Source: Alentia gelatinosa | Lineage: Eukaryota; Annelida; Polychaeta; Phyllodocida; Polynoidae | Assembly (NCBI GenBank): GCA_950022655.1 | Contig: OX465579.1 | Location: 179,494,303 to 179,558,302 of the forward strand | DNA: 64,000 bases | Reading direction: 5' to 3' | Shown here: piece by piece, positions 33,672 to 44,016 of the stretch | Layout: each line of letters begins with the position of its first letter | How positions within the stretch are numbered: position 1 is the stretch's first letter | Made by a program: the position numbers and the translations under genes | The notes under the pieces: model-generated | The model's database searches: none | The model's input: only the letters and a program-made list of their open reading frames with translations | Told to the model about the DNA's origin: nothing

Positions 33672-35172
33672 CTTAGGTTCCGAGACTCAGAGAGGCAAAC
33701 CGGAACCCGAGACTTGTGTGACAGACGGTCGACTGTTTAAGATCGGATGGAAGAAGAATCCTGGCTGGTTCGGGACTCTGATGCTATCCGCGTCAAAACA
33801 TCGACAAATGTCAAAAGAGTCGAGGAAGAAACGGTCCCTTAGCCGGGAACAGTCTCAAAAGTCCTCGAAGGCTAAACGACGGGTCAAGAAGCTGTCATCG
33901 TCCTCGTCCAGCGAGACTGACACTTCTGAGCGATCCAGTCGGAAGCCCAGAAAGAAATTGGCTCCGGGTAAGCACACCATCGCTGACGTGGTGGAAGCTG
34001 CTTACCAGGTAGGGCCAAAGTTGTCTGGGGGATTGAAAGTCCTCTCAGAGCTGAGTGAAGGAAACGTTCCAACGGCTTCAAAAGCCCGCGGACCCGTAGA
34101 AAAACCAGCTAGGACTCGTCCTAGCTCAAGTCTCTCGGTAGTCTCCCCGCTCAACAGAGGTGTTACCCAAACACCCGGGAAAGTTGAGGAAGAAGAGGCC
34201 TTTCCGGCACTCCCTCCACCAGCCAACCCGGTTGTTGAGGTAAAGAAGAAACCAACGACACAATCACCCGTTGCGTCGAAGGTGACTTCCTCTCCCTGTG
34301 CGATGTCGGTTGAATACGTCCAACGGGCGGATCAGCTAGAGTCGCATATCGGTGGCACCTTGGAGGGCCGTGTCCGAACGGGCGCGCAGTCTCTCCATGA
34401 AGGCCTCGTTAAGGAGCTAGTGAACCTAGCCCAATTCGAGGTAAGAGAAGCCACGAAAGGCCTGGCTAAACAATACGCGTTAGACTTAGAGGACGCGCGT
34501 ATTGCAAAAACCACGGCCCAGTCGAGGTTTGCCCGGGCGGAAGCCCAGACCCATCGCCAAGATGAATGTTGTCTTCGGCACTTGGGTATGTCGCTCTATG
34601 ACATCGGTGAAGACCCGCAAGCCCTTGAGGAAGCATGGTTGGCCCGTCAAAGGAGCCGGGGAAGATTTCTTCAGTTCACCACGGAAGAATTAAACTCGAC
34701 ACGTCAGCAACTCGCTGGCATGTTGGGATTGTCACCCGTGGAAGAAAATTCCCAACAGGACACTACATCCATAGCGGCTCAGCCCATGGATGTCAGTGTA
34801 GATACTCCGCTGTCAGGACCCGGTCAGACCCCACAGGATCAGACTGAAGTCCTACAGCCGAGGAGGCCTCCCGCCGTGACACGGGCTGAAAAATCAGCAA
34901 AGCCTTCCAGGGCTAAGCCGGTAGATCAGCCCGAGGAACCAAGTGGGGCACTGGGGGTGAATGCCAACATCATCCCATTGGAGTCTGGAATCTTTTTAGA
35001 TACCGGACCAACCTCTCTACAGCAGTTCATGTCTCAGTTGCAGCCTACGTCTGCGCTGAGTCCACTGCGACCAGAGAGGACCGCCCTGGCAACGTCGGTT
35101 CCACCGACGGCTAGCGCACCAAGCCAGTCGGACCTTCTCGACCTCAGGATATCCTCCGACGAGGATATTTAG
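33538..35172 (+). CDS. Element 2, extra ORF X3 (conserved with element 1, unknown)
   Basis: 544 codons overlapping X2 by 134 bp in another frame. Residues 16-25 hold the His pair RHIAREH. A Ser/Lys-rich stretch follows (about residues 80-145), then a helical, probably coiled-coil part (about 255-345), and a conserved block GMSLYDIGEDPQ...EEAWLARQRSRGRF near 350-380. All three parts align with minus-strand fragments of element 1 (14902-16590), so the region was kept as protein across two diverged elements. There is no hydrophobic segment. It could be a second particle protein or a regulatory protein; neither is shown. Confidence 0.65.
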   Translation: MARRVVLVRLGVPVPGLVRHIAREHRTAGAAARERVMNLWQRFVDLGSETQRGKPEPETCVTDGRLFKIGWKKNPGWFGTLMLSASKHRQMSKESRKKRSLSREQSQKSSKAKRRVKKLSSSSSSETDTSERSSRKPRKKLAPGKHTIADVVEAAYQVGPKLSGGLKVLSELSEGNVPTASKARGPVEKPARTRPSSSLSVVSPLNRGVTQTPGKVEEEEAFPALPPPANPVVEVKKKPTTQSPVASKVTSSPCAMSVEYVQRADQLESHIGGTLEGRVRTGAQSLHEGLVKELVNLAQFEVREATKGLAKQYALDLEDARIAKTTAQSRFARAEAQTHRQDECCLRHLGMSLYDIGEDPQALEEAWLARQRSRGRFLQFTTEELNSTRQQLAGMLGLSPVEENSQQDTTSIAAQPMDVSVDTPLSGPGQTPQDQTEVLQPRRPPAVTRAEKSAKPSRAKPVDQPEEPSGALGVNANIIPLESGIFLDTGPTSLQQFMSQLQPTSALSPLRPERTALATSVPPTASAPSQSDLLDLRISSDEDI

Positions 35173-36480
35173 GGGTTGACAAAGACCGACTCGGCTGGTG
35201 CCTAACAAGCCGGGAAGAAGCCGTCTAAACTCGGAACCGGCAGAGCCAACAACTCTCCTGGATCCGAAGTCAGACGGGTATGGGAAGTCCCGGGGAGGAA
35301 AATTTTTTTCCGACCTAGCTACTTCCAGAATGTGGCCTCCTAGCCAGAATTCTGCACTTTCTCGGCGAACCGCAAGGATCGCTGGGAGGGGTAGAGGGAA
35401 AGTTAGGAGTAACCAATAATAAGCGATCCTGGGTTGGGGCTGGGGAAAGTCAGTAAAATGACTTCCCTAAGGCACAACCCTGGTTTCAGACGGCTGAAGG
35501 TTCTCTCGATGGTCAGGCCCGTAATAGGCCCCCATCACGAAAACCTCCGGCCTGTGGTGTGGTACCAGGTAAGGAAGATTGTGCCTTTCGGGTACAGATC
35601 TGACTTACCAGGTCTGTGTCGGAACTGAGTTCATCGACTCGATAGTGAGATAGTAGGCGTAACCCCTGATCTGATGGATTACGCCGGCTATTTCTACCTT
35701 GGGTCGGTGATTGTAAGTTCTGAATCCGGCTTAGAATTGGGGCCTTAATTGGTACTCGATTCGAGCCGAGAAAAAAATATGCCAGTATAGCTGGAGTCAA
35801 AATGAAAGAACACTGATACCACACACTCTTACCAGGTGGATGGAGAATTGTTTTGCCTTTTTGGCCATTATTTCCGTATTCGGAAACTTTCAACTCGGAA
35901 GGTGTTTAGCGAGGCTAACCCTTCTCTACATATGGATGTCTTCCAACTTGAAGAACAGTGGGAAGCCCAGCACCCGTCGGCATCGGGCTGAATGTAGTAG
36001 GTCTGCTACGCCGATGGGCCAGCTGGGCTCGATACTTTAAGATGAGAAAGAGAACGACACTTCACTCGCCGGGAGCTAACAGAGGACTTCAACAAGATCC
36101 GGAACAGCTGGAGGCAGAGTGCTCGACAGGCCGGGCTGACCACCTGTAGGTCCGCGACTGTCGAGTCTTCCCTGCCCAACGCTCAAGAACCCGCTCCCCG
36201 GCTCAAGATGGGTGAATATCACATTTATTCAAGGTGCTAGCGAGGCTAGTCCTTCATTCTTCAAATGTCGTTTCCTCTTTCCTAAATGTCATATCTTCCA
36301 TATTTTTAATAATTTCTCCATCTTACAATTCCACCTTTTTCACTTATACGTTGGTATCAGTGAATTCTTGTGAACACCAGGAAGCTAGAGAGTAGACCAA
36401 GAACTGCTGGATATATGTTGTAATTTTTAATTGGGTAGTCCCTTAGCAGCAAAATGGCTGCCTTGGTTCCCCCCTTAGTA
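35173..36480 (+). other. Element 2, 3' untranslated region
   Basis: About 1.3 kb with no convincing frame. The last 140 bp (AGTCCCTTAGCAGCAAAATG through CCCCCCTTAGTAAAA) is homologous to 62570-62700, the 3' end of another element. Confidence 0.6.
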
Positions 36481-36497
36481 AAAACTGGGAGGGGTAA
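36481..36497 (+). other. Element 2, polypurine tract
   Basis: AAAACTGGGAGGGGTAA stands directly before the 3' LTR and matches the element 1 tract at all but one or two bases. Confidence 0.85.
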
Positions 36498-37028
36498 TGT
36501 AGTGGGACGGGAATCCAGCAGTGTTCGTTTGTTTCACGGAAGGTGGCGCGATATGCCGATCCTTACTGTGCAGTGATTCCGGACAACGCCGCACACGAGA
36601 GTGGCGCGGTGGAGACCGGGATTACGTAACGCTTAGTATATATACTCAGCGTTCACAGTAGGTCGACAGGCTGTCCTCGCGCGTCCCTTCTACGGAACGG
36701 ATCCTTGGGCCCTCACTTTGCAGGCGGGTTCTTGTAACCTTCCTGGTGGTTAGGCTGATCTTCCGGATTGGCCTATCCAGCGTTACCTAGCACCCATGTG
36801 CTAGGGTACTGTACTTGTAGGGAAGATCTTCCAGATCTTTCCGGGAAGTAAGTGATTAATAAACATCCTTGTTTATTAAGTGACGTTGTTGTGTTATGTG
36901 TGAATAGGTCTGTGCAAACTAACCGAAAACCGAACCAACCTACGTAAGTGCGTAGGGTGGGATCCTGCCTGGAACTAGCGTTCCGGATTGGGGTCATCCA
37001 ACCTGCTAGACAGGCGGCGACCACCACA
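36498..37028 (+). repeat. Element 2, 3' LTR
   Basis: 531 bp, same length as the 5' LTR, one difference seen. It is followed by the target duplication ATAG and then by the continuation of intron A2/B2 (CATAGTGGCCCCTAC). Confidence 0.95.
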
Positions 37029-37160
37029 ATAGCATAGTGGCCCCTACGTTTTGAAACCCTTTTACCATGCTCCTACTATAACCTGTATTCATAACCACAT
37101 ACACTGTGCCATTCAGCATTCATATGATCCACATTATGGGTAAATATTATGCCATTTCAG

Positions 37161-37365
37161 TTTTGGAACACCATTTACACAGCTACACCAACAAGTAGTG
37201 TTGTGGCAGACTGGAGTCAAGGTTCGTTTGAGGATATCCCGAGCCAGAAGTATGACCTGAAGATCAAGGGGATGCACTGGAGTACAGCTTGGAAGTACAA
37301 TGTTAAAGTTACTCAAAGTGATGGGCAAGTTGAACCAACTCATACATTCCATATCACAGTTGTTG
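37161..37365 (+). CDS. Ig cassette 2, exon B2
   Basis: A 205-nt exon, acceptor CATTTCAG, donor GTGAGT, phase 0 in and phase 1 out, the same length as B1. Shared segments with B1 include TIYTATPTSSVVA, DIPSQKYDLKIK and VTQSDGQVEPTH. In place of ADEYSV it reads AWKYNV, so this copy too has no F-strand cysteine and also loses the acidic residue. If spliced to A2, the 12.2-kb element must be removed within a 12.6-kb intron. The element's sense-strand polyadenylation signals could reduce this; that is inference. Confidence 0.75.
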
Positions 37366-38767
37366 GTGAGTACATGGTTCATGGTTGTATCATCTATTTG
37401 CAGTGCATTTATCAGGGTGATAGTTAGGATAGTGTGGTAGCTGTTATTGTGATTTAATATTGTGTGCTTCTTGGTAGGATAGATCAAGATGGGCGAAGGG
37501 TGGAAGGTTAAGTAAGGTTTGGATTTGAGGTGTCTGTTTGGTTTGGTGAGATGGAAGGTTCTCGATACCAGTGAAAATTCCAAAGTCTATGAAATATTTT
37601 TAGTATATAGCAAATGACTGAGAGCTAACTGAACTTTATCATTTATGCTGTTTACCTTTCTACCTGTCAATGTGAGTGAAGTGTGATTTTACCGAGTGTT
37701 ACCTTGAACAGGCAGCTTTGTGGCAAAACAGTTTGCTTTTAATACACAGAAATTATGGGTCATATATTAGTAAAATATTCAAGTTTGGTCTTACATCAAG
37801 AATTACCACATGGTACCCTGGATTTCCTTTACATGAACATTGTACCTACTAGAATTGGTGAAATGAAATCTTGCTCAATAAAAAATGGACTTTAAAGGAA
37901 ACAATGTTAATTCAAATATATTTATTGAGCACTGTGTACTTCTAAATTTCTGGAAAAGAGTTTTTGCTTACAGAAATATTTCAAAGATGTACCAACTTCT
38001 TTTGGATACAAATATTCTGAGTGATTTCTAGGACATCCATCCTTTTTTTAGTATAGATTTCAGTAAGGTGTTGCACCGTCTTATAAATGACAGAAAAAAC
38101 CTGTCTAACAACCCACCTAACAAAAACAATATTCACTTAACTCTTTCCATTCAGGCATTCATGCGACTCAGTACTCAGTAATACATGGACTCTCTCAACT
38201 ACTTCCCTCGCACTCTTTTCTACAATATTTCTTCACCCTCTCGCCACATTAGTCAATTTAAAGAAAGAGATTGTTGGGTACAAGTTTATCAAGTATCTGA
38301 AAATGAAGAGAATGAAGTTTAGTTTCTCTTGTGGCCTTGAAGGCATTTCTTCCTCTTCAAAATTAAACTCCTTCATTTTTCCCTTCCAGCAAAGCAGTCC
38401 CAGTCATCCTTGTTCTGGTTGCTTATGAAGCTGTTGTAAATCGTTTTGTTCATGCAATTTAGAATATTGACACATCCATTTTCAATATGAAGTATATTTC
38501 CTGTAGGCTTTGAGGGGATTCCCCATAAACAATTTACCCCGTTTTTTATAAATTTTAGCAGTAGTCATAACCTTTTGTTGAAATTGAAAACATTTATTTT
38601 TTAAATACAAACCTTTCCCAATGAAGTCATCATCAAAACTTCTATTTTTGTATCCAAATTGATATTGATAATGTTTGCTGTAGTACCATTTTCTTACTAA
38701 TCAATATGTGTTGGCAGTAATGTCTCATTCACAGTAAAGGATACTTTTTCCCATTTTTTCTCAATAG
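37366..38767 (+). other. Intron B2/C2
   Basis: 1.4 kb of AT-rich sequence. The first 90 bp is homologous to the intron after B1. No other feature was recognised. Confidence 0.5.
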
Positions 38768-38930
38768 ATGGTGTGCAGTGTAGTCTGAGTAAGTTGGATA
38801 ACATCAATGAAGGGGAATCACTGAATATGGACTGCTCTCTAAAACATATAGGCCCTCAGGTGCCCAGCATGGCGTGGAAGGATAAGGATGGCAGGAACAT
38901 TCCAGGCGATATAGTGGATACCTCATGGAA
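38768..38930 (+). CDS. Ig cassette 2, exon C2
   Basis: A 163-nt exon, acceptor CTCAATAG, donor GTAAGA, phase 1 in and phase 2 out. It carries LNMDCSLKHIG (B-strand cysteine) and SMAWKDKDGRNIPG (C-strand tryptophan), plus an extra cysteine near its start (VQCSLSK) that C1 lacks and C3 has. It is much more diverged from C1 than A2 is from A1, so the recent homogenisation of cassettes 1 and 2 did not include this half. Confidence 0.75.
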
Positions 38931-39658
38931 GTAAGATTAAAAAAATGTTCTTTTTCAAATTCAGTTCTTAAATTGTGTAATATATATGGCTCGAGTAATA
39001 TATAAGGCCCAGCACCTCTGGTTAACCTGCTTGTATAATGGAGGGGATGTGACATCATAGAAATGGACAATTAATATACACAGTAAAGAGAGGGGTAAGC
39101 AATTAATCGGAAAAATATAAAGATATTGTCAACAGTTAGATATTGAATGTCTATTAAACTTGATTGTGCTGTAACAACAGATAGTAAGAATGATACAATT
39201 TGAACATATGTGAAGACGATGCTGCAATATCAACATCTTGTTAAGTCTGGAGCCCAACCTAAGCCAGAGTAGACCTAAAGAGTGAGAGAGTAAGAACTCG
39301 AACACAAGTGTATGTGGTACTACTATGAGTGAAAAAACTCAATGAACTTATATAATATCGGCGAGAGGCATCTTATTTTAACAATACCAGAAAATAGAAT
39401 GTTTTGTACAGTTTATCCTCATCCAATACAGAAATAGGCACTTTCACATTTGCTTGATTCATACAAGTAGTTTACTAGAATATGGTCTTCTTCAGCATGT
39501 CCAAACTAGGCTGACTAACTATTGGTGTTCTATACATTTACTACAGCAACTTTTTGTTAGAATTTGATTAAGGAAGGACTATCAAGCATATCTCCACTGT
39601 TTCAGGTTTCTATGCACATGTTTAATTGCAAACGTTATTTTGATTATATCCCTACAAG
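38931..39658 (+). other. Intron C2/D2
   Basis: 728 bp, AT-rich, no feature recognised. The open frame upstream of D2 (from 39564) extends through the intron end but the phase-2 acceptor at ACAAG/T fits the cassette pattern. Confidence 0.5.
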
Positions 39659-39786
39659 TTCATTGATCTATCGGGCAAGAATATATGCATTAAGAGAGCT
39701 TAGCCAACAAAACCTCACATGTTATTTCAAAGTCAATAACGCTGTGAACTACACTGACATCTGCAACACCAAGTTCAGGGTCAAGG
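39659..39786 (+). CDS. Ig cassette 2, exon D2
   Basis: A 128-nt exon, acceptor CCTACAAG, donor GTAGGT, phase 2 in and phase 1 out. It encodes LIYRARIYALRELSQQNLTC..., with the F-strand cysteine in NLTCYF (also an N-glycosylation motif NLT) and a second cysteine in YTDICNTKF. The second cysteine and the extra one in C2 could form an additional disulfide, as could the C3/D3 pair. An alternative acceptor 55 bases upstream (TTTCAG) gives phase 0, which would not join to C2 in frame. Confidence 0.7.
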
Positions 39787-40230
39787 GTAGGTCAATTTGT
39801 TCATTCAAACTTGAAACCTATTGAGTAAAATGCCCTACCTCAATATGGAGATGTGGTGAGCACTGGAATTAGCCTGTGGAAATTACTGTAAACAAAAATC
39901 TGCCGTAATTGTTTCGGCGCCGAGTTGGATATACTCACTTATAAATCAAATAAGTTGAATAGCGAACATCAAAAGGTTTTAATTCCCAATACACAACAAT
40001 TTCATCCAATATCATTTCTTTATTTCATATAATAGTATCGATTGATTATTTTATAACCTAGTGGTAAAGTTGTGATCATTAATCTATTTCTATGTGAAAC
40101 ATCAATGATTGACATTGTCCTCATTTATTTAGATACAAAATGAAATTTAGCCATCACCATATCTTACCTATACGTGTCTGAAGCGTACTATTTGGCTGCC
40201 ATACTAAGAGAGGAACATTCTCCGACTGCA
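39787..40230 (+). other. Intron D2/A3, first part
   Basis: 444 bp with no recognised gene, ending at a tandem-repeat array. Confidence 0.5.
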
Positions 40231-40664
40231 CATCCAATTGGCTTCCCATCCAATTGGCTTCCCATCCAATTGGCTTCCCATCCAATTGGCTTCCCATCCA
40301 ATTGGCTTCCCATCCAATTGGCTTCCCATCCAATTGGCTTCCCCTCCAATTGGCTTCCCCTCCAATTGGCTTCCCCTCCAATTGGCTTCCCAACCAATTG
40401 GCTTCCCTTCCAATTGGCTTCCCATCCAATTGGCTTCCCATCCAATTGGCTTCCCATCCAATTGGCTTCCCATCCAATTGGCTTCCCATCCAATTGGCTT
40501 CCCATCCAATTGGCTTCCCTTCCAATTGGCGTCCCATCCAATTGGCTTCCCATCCAATTGGCTTCCCATCCAATTGGCTTCCCATCCAATTGGCTTCCCG
40601 TCCAATTGGCTTCCCATCCAATTGGCTTCCCATCCAATTGGCTTCCCATCCAATTGGCTTCCCA
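40231..40664. repeat. 16-bp minisatellite with palindromic core CCAATTGG
   Basis: About 27 head-to-tail units of CATCCAATTGGCTTCC with few substitutions. Because 16 is not a multiple of three, every frame on both strands is long and open, giving 140-185-codon frames with a 16-residue periodicity. These are an arithmetic effect, not evidence of genes. Each unit contains the self-complementary octamer CCAATTGG. Confidence 0.95.
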
Positions 40665-41560
40665 TCCACCTGACTGCATATCTAGCTGACTGCCCATCCA
40701 CCTGACTGCCCATCCACCTGACTGCATATCCACCTGACTGCCCATCCACCTGACTGCTCATTCACCTGACTGCCCATCCACTTATCTGACTATTCATCTA
40801 ACTGACCACTCCCTGACTTCCCCTTCATGTGACTGCCCATCCGCCTGACTGCCCGTCTATCTGATTGGCCATCCACCTGTCTGACCACTGACTGGACTTC
40901 TCATCCACCTGACTGCCCGTCTATCTGATTGGCCATCCACCTGACTGCCCGTCTATCTGATTGGCCATCCACCTGTCTCACCATTGACTGGACTTCTCAT
41001 CCACCTGACTGCCCGTCTATCTGTTTGGCCATCCACCTGTCTCACCACTGACTGCTCATCCACCTGACTGCCCGTCTATCTGATTGGCCATCCACCTGAC
41101 TGCCCGTCTATCTGTTTGGCCATCCACCTGACTGACCATTGACTGGACTTCTCATTTACCTGACTGCCCGTCTATCTGATTGGCCATCCACCTGACTGCC
41201 CGTCTATCTGATTGGCCAGCCACCTGTCTGACCACTGACTGCTCATTCACCTGACTGCCCCTCTATCTGATTGGCCATCCACCTGACTGCCCGTCTATCT
41301 GATTGGCCAGCCACCTGTCTCACCCCTGACTGGACTTCTCATCCACCTGACTGCCCATCTATCTGATTGGCCATCCACCTGTCTGACCATTGACTGGACT
41401 TCACATCCACCTGACTGCCCGTCTATCTGATTGGCCAGCCACCTGTCTCACCACTGACTGGACTTCTCATCCACCTGACTGCCCGTCTATCTGATTGGCC
41501 CGTCCACGTGTCTGACCACTGACTGGACTTCTCATCCACCTGACTGCCCATCTATCTGGG
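40665..41560. repeat. Second, compound minisatellite
   Basis: Higher-order repeats of about 30-70 bp built from CCACCTGACTGCCCGTCTAT, CTGATTGGCCATCCACCTG and GACCACTGACTGGACTTCTC. It directly adjoins the 16-bp array and shares the CATCCA motif, suggesting one grew from the other. Confidence 0.9.
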
Positions 41561-41740
41561 TGCTCTTCAGCTTGACTGATCACCAACATTAATTACTTAT
41601 CCACATCTGCTATTGATTATTCTCTACCTTATGTATTATCAATTAGCTTATCTCTCTACAATGATGGATCCATTCGCTCCCTGTTATGTACATGTTAGGT
41701 AAAAACTCCATAAGCAAAAATGATATCACCTTCATTTCAG

Positions 41741-41853
41741 AATCAATAGTTCAGATCTGGCCATCAGACATGGTAGTGAAGATTCACCAAGAGGGCTTGA
41801 TAAATCTCAGGCTGCTTCCAGGACATTTTTTCAACTTCAATATAAGTGCAACA
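41741..41853 (+). CDS. Ig cassette 3, exon A3
   Basis: A 113-nt exon, acceptor CATTTCAG, donor GTAAGT, phase 1 in and phase 0 out. The sequence begins ESIVQIWPSDMVVK and ends FNFNISAT (N-glycosylation motif NIS). It is shorter than A1 and A2 by seven to eight codons at its start, since the GEVDPG part is missing. D2 ends in phase 1 with G, and the first two bases AA complete a Glu codon, so the join is in frame. No cysteine is present. Confidence 0.7.
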
Positions 41854-42289
41854 GTAAGTCATTTATTTAATTTGTATTTTGTGATATAAATTATGATATG
41901 TATCAAATATTGCTGAGGGGAAATTCTCAATTATTGCTGAGGGGAAATTCTCTTTCACTTTCTCACTGGATTTGTTGTTACGGTAGTATTTGATCAAAAT
42001 GTACATTGAATACTAAATAATACAATTGCTTCTTTAAAAAAAGGAGGAAATTTTAACCAAAAAATTATTGGTCTAGACTATATGCAGTCGAGTGTTGGAC
42101 CATGTGAGTTGCCACATAGCCTACTGTTGAGTAGTATCGTAAAACTGGATGAGTTTTAATCTTGGCCATCGTATGCCACGACTGGAGTTTGGCATAGTGA
42201 CTTCATGAGGCGAAGCCAAGTGAAGTCCGGAGCCAAAACTTCAGGAGTGATATGCGGTGGCCACTATTAAAACGAATCAGGTTTTGATT
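41854..42289 (+). other. Intron A3/B3, first part
   Basis: AT-rich. A short tandem duplication of GAGGGGAAATTCTC occurs near 41915-41955. Bases 42160-42289 have an imperfect palindromic character (GGCCATCGTATGCCACGACTG against GGAGTGATATGCGGTGGCC) that may belong to the neighbouring MITE. Confidence 0.4.
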
Positions 42290-42438
42290 TTATCCTACCC
42301 CGTCTCCTCTATTTTGGAATATTACGTGATAATAATTCTGTTTGCCACTAGAGGCATATAAAACTCCGTATGCCAGTCAGCATGGCATACGGAAACTCAA
42401 TGTTAAGTCTATGCGATTTTATATCAGGGGTAGGATAA
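42290..42438. mobile_element. MITE-like element, TIR TTATCCTACCCC
   Basis: 149 bp between TTATCCTACCCC and GGGGTAGGATAA. An internal palindrome CCGTATGCCAGTCAGCATGG and its partner GGCATACGG is included. Relative of 7440-7653. Confidence 0.6.
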
Positions 42439-43009
42439 TATACATAGCCGTATAGACCATAAAATCAATTGTTCAAAACCGTTCATGCATGGTTCTCCAC
42501 CCATTGTGCTTTTGTATGTTTATTACCCAATCTTTTGTTTTCTCGCTCTAATCGTTTACACATCCGGCTCTGTATCGTCTTAAAAACTTAGCGAGGCTAT
42601 TGTTCTCCGAGTCCAGGGATTACTGCTCCACATCTCCCAAACATTTGCGGTACACATTCCCGGGCGTGTTTGTGTTTGCCTATCAGTGTGCGGAGCATAC
42701 AGGTCACCCCGGGCGCTCTGATGGGTGCTTCCACTGTTGTGTACTGTTCCCGGGAAGCTATGTTTACCACACACATGTATCGGTATTACACATGTATACA
42801 TGTTGCGTGCCCATATTCGGTAAATACAGCTTCCAGGGAGTGCTCTTTTACGTTGATATAGCCCGCACATACATCTTTTGCCCGTGCTTGGTAAACATAG
42901 TTTGATATTATTCTATATCTATGCACTAACTCAGTGTAAATACTTACTGTTCTTAGGGGTACAGTAAGTCGTTACGTATTGCACGATACGACGTGTAGCT
43001 TTGTACTGA

Positions 43010-43152
43010 TTTACATATTGCACGCTTTGACTGACATATTGCGTGCTTTGACCGTCATATAGCATGCTTTGACGGACATATTGCACACTTTGACGGACAT
43101 ATTGCACGCTTTGACCGACTTATTGCACACTTTGACCGACATATTGCACACT
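43010..43152. repeat. 21-bp tandem repeat
   Basis: About seven imperfect units of CATATTGCACACTTTGACGGA. No coding potential. Confidence 0.8.
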
Positions 43153-44016
43153 TTGCAAATCAACGCAATCTGATTGGACGAGAGGCTGACAACACAAATC
43201 TGGGCAGAAGAATTGCAAATGGGAGAGTTAAGTTCTCATTAAAAGTTTGCCCATGTTGGCAAACGGCCAAACTTCATCAACTTGTCAAATATTGATGAAA
43301 TCAAGGAAAATAAAGTTCAGAGTTCTTTTCAAAATTAAGTAAATAATCACAAGTCGTTTTGCCAAAGACTGAAATAATCAATTCATGGATGGATCATATG
43401 ATAAATATAAATCAGCTAAGACTCGCCAAATAAATGCAATGTCCAGTGTGACTCATACAAATTCCATTGAAGTTATCACTAATATCACTTATTATCCAGT
43501 TTCCTCTTGTGTATCATACTCAATCACCAAAGTCCGTTCACTCTCAATGATTTATTGATAGACGGATCCTATGTATCAGTAGTTGAGCCTATGAGAGTAC
43601 TTGGAGAGTCTCGAATCCAAGCCACTTTTTACACTTTCCAAATATAAGGCAAGTCGCTTTATGTTAAGCTATTCAATGTAAATGCTGGTAATTAAGACAG
43701 TCTCAGAGCTGGCCAAGACACTTCTGTACAGCACGAGATGGTATCGACCATACTTTCACCTAGAGAGCAACTCACTAATGAGAATTTGGAAGAGGCTCAT
43801 GGGAGATCTCGCTTGAAACCACATAGGATCGAGACAATGTGAGAATATGTTAATTTTCATGTTTTAGAATGGGAACACCTTGAAGGAACTCCTTAGGGAA
43901 TTCCGGATTGCGTCAGTATATACAAACCTAGAGCAGAGTGAGGATCCCTATGTAAAAGTTAGTAGTATATGGAAATGTCACCTTTAATGCGGCTAACTTA
44001 CACTTAATGCTAAATA
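43153..44016 (+). other. Intron A3/B3, middle part
   Basis: About 860 bp without a recognised gene. A short phrase near 43705 (GAGCTGGCCAAGACACTTCT) resembles 60810 (CTGGCCAAGACATGTCTGTA). Confidence 0.35.

Larger units (their letters stand above)
24803..37032 (+). mobile_element. Young Ty3/gypsy LTR retrotransposon with extra 3' ORFs (element 2)
   Basis: Two 531-bp LTRs (24807-25337 and 36498-37028) are flanked by the 4-bp duplication ATAG (24803-24806 and 37029-37032). The paralogous unoccupied site at 4951-4966 confirms the insertion exactly. By eye the LTRs differ at one position (GGTTGACAGG against GGTCGACAGG), so the insertion is very recent. The internal order is primer-binding site, gag, protease, RT, RNase H, integrase, extra ORFs, polypurine tract. 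The coding sequence nonetheless has a gag frame change, a C-run frame change and an in-frame TGA in integrase. It lies in the sense orientation in intron A2/B2. Confidence 0.95.

Noticed and set aside
39564..39658. Upstream extension of D2 (and 49931-49989 of D3) as exon
   Set aside because: The upstream acceptors would give phase 0, which does not join to the C exons (phase 2). The downstream acceptors fit all three cassettes.
40154..40761. Long open frames on both strands (140-185 codons) in the minisatellite
   Set aside because: They follow from a 16-bp repeat without stop codons in any frame. Every frame encodes the same 16-residue periodic sequence, and no start or splice context supports a gene.
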